Shown one piece after another: positions 5,341-5,431 of a stretch of DNA of 5,431 nt. Source of the DNA: Elusimicrobiales bacterium (lineage in GTDB: Bacteria; Elusimicrobiota; Elusimicrobia; Elusimicrobiales; Elusimicrobiaceae); assembly GCA_030540535.1 (NCBI GenBank), contig JAUNWB010000113.1:1-5431 (forward strand). Direction: 5' to 3'. The stretch's first letter is position 1; every line of letters starts with the position of its first letter. The position numbers were made by a program, and so were the translations under genes. Under the pieces are notes generated by a model. It had not been told where the DNA came from. It saw only the letters and a list, made by a program, of their open reading frames with translations, and did no database searches.

Positions 5341-5428
5341 GTCATCCCGTAGAGTTTGGCGGCCCGCAGGGTTACGGCATCTCCTCCTTGCTCCCCGCAG
5401 ATACCGTATAACAACCCTACGGTATGAC
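5341..5428. repeat. 88-bp element with GTCATCCCGTA/TACGGTATGAC inverted termini
   Basis: The terminal 11 bp (5341-5351 and 5418-5428) are inverted repeats matching at 10 of 11 positions. The right end also forms a local hairpin (ATACCGTA 5401-5408 with TACGGTAT 5418-5425). The interior contains GCGGCCCGCAGGGT, identical to 2253-2266 in the other intergenic region. It is a second, sequence-diverged member of the same GTCAT class as the element at 5223-5301. Confidence 0.6.
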
Positions 5429-5431
5429 GCG

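Larger units (their letters stand above)
5053..5431. other. Repeat-rich non-coding tail
   Basis: No convincing gene is visible in these 379 bp. Position 5053-5176 shows nothing recognisable. A GC-rich hairpin follows at 5177-5197 (GGCGGCC and GGCCGCC around a 7-nt loop). After it come two elements with GTCAT/ATGAC termini (5223-5301 and 5341-5428), with an extra AGGAATGAC at 5319-5327 between them. Short open frames that cross the area read through these repeats and have no family features. Confidence 0.7.

Noticed and set aside
5033..5352. Three short overlapping plus-strand frames after the terminator
   Set aside because: They read through the GTCAT repeats and a GC-rich hairpin, compete in different frames and resemble the translated repeat junk often seen around such elements.
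5223..5428. CRISPR array
   Set aside because: The repeats are inverted, of unequal length and lack regular spacers; no cas genes are present.

Overview
The window looks like a bacterial chromosome segment made mostly of housekeeping genes. It has two divergent gene blocks around a repeat-bearing intergenic region and ends in a second repeat-rich, gene-poor stretch. GC content varies from about 40% to 60%. The lineage cannot be fixed from sequence alone. A small basic bS21, SpoVG outside an obvious Bacillus context, Shine-Dalgarno starts, a MORN-repeat protein and a CCA-encoding tRNA-Gln would all fit an uncultured gut bacterium, for example Elusimicrobiota. That placement is a low-confidence impression.

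Minus-strand block, read right to left: a HIT-family nucleotide hydrolase (2211-1876), then rpsU for ribosomal protein bS21 (1775-1581), then dnaG primase (1490 to the window edge, C-terminus cut off). rpsU-dnaG is the front of the classical macromolecular synthesis operon, whose third member, rpoD, would lie outside the window beyond position 1. A putative sigma70-type promoter precedes rpsU, and a terminator-like hairpin separates rpsU from dnaG.

Divergent intergenic region, 2212-2560: no gene. It holds an 87-bp near-perfect palindromic element, a partial second copy of one of its arms, GC-rich repeat-like words and the start signals of the flanking genes.

Plus-strand block: a 357-residue MORN-repeat protein of unknown function (2561-3634), ispE of the MEP isoprenoid pathway (3631-4596), spoVG (4523-4858) and tRNA-Gln(UUG) (4940-5013), closed by a strong intrinsic terminator (5019-5052). 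The first two genes overlap by ATGA. ispE runs 74 nt into spoVG in another frame, so translation is probably coupled along the block.

Tail, 5053-5431: no convincing gene. It has two MITE-like or REP-like elements bounded by GTCAT...ATGAC inverted termini, plus loose copies of the same words.

No defence system, CRISPR array, secretion system or intact mobile element is visible. The points most worth a second look are the regular architecture of the MORN protein and its coupling to ispE, the ispE/spoVG overlap with a sharp GC drop inside ispE, and the palindromic elements in both non-coding regions.
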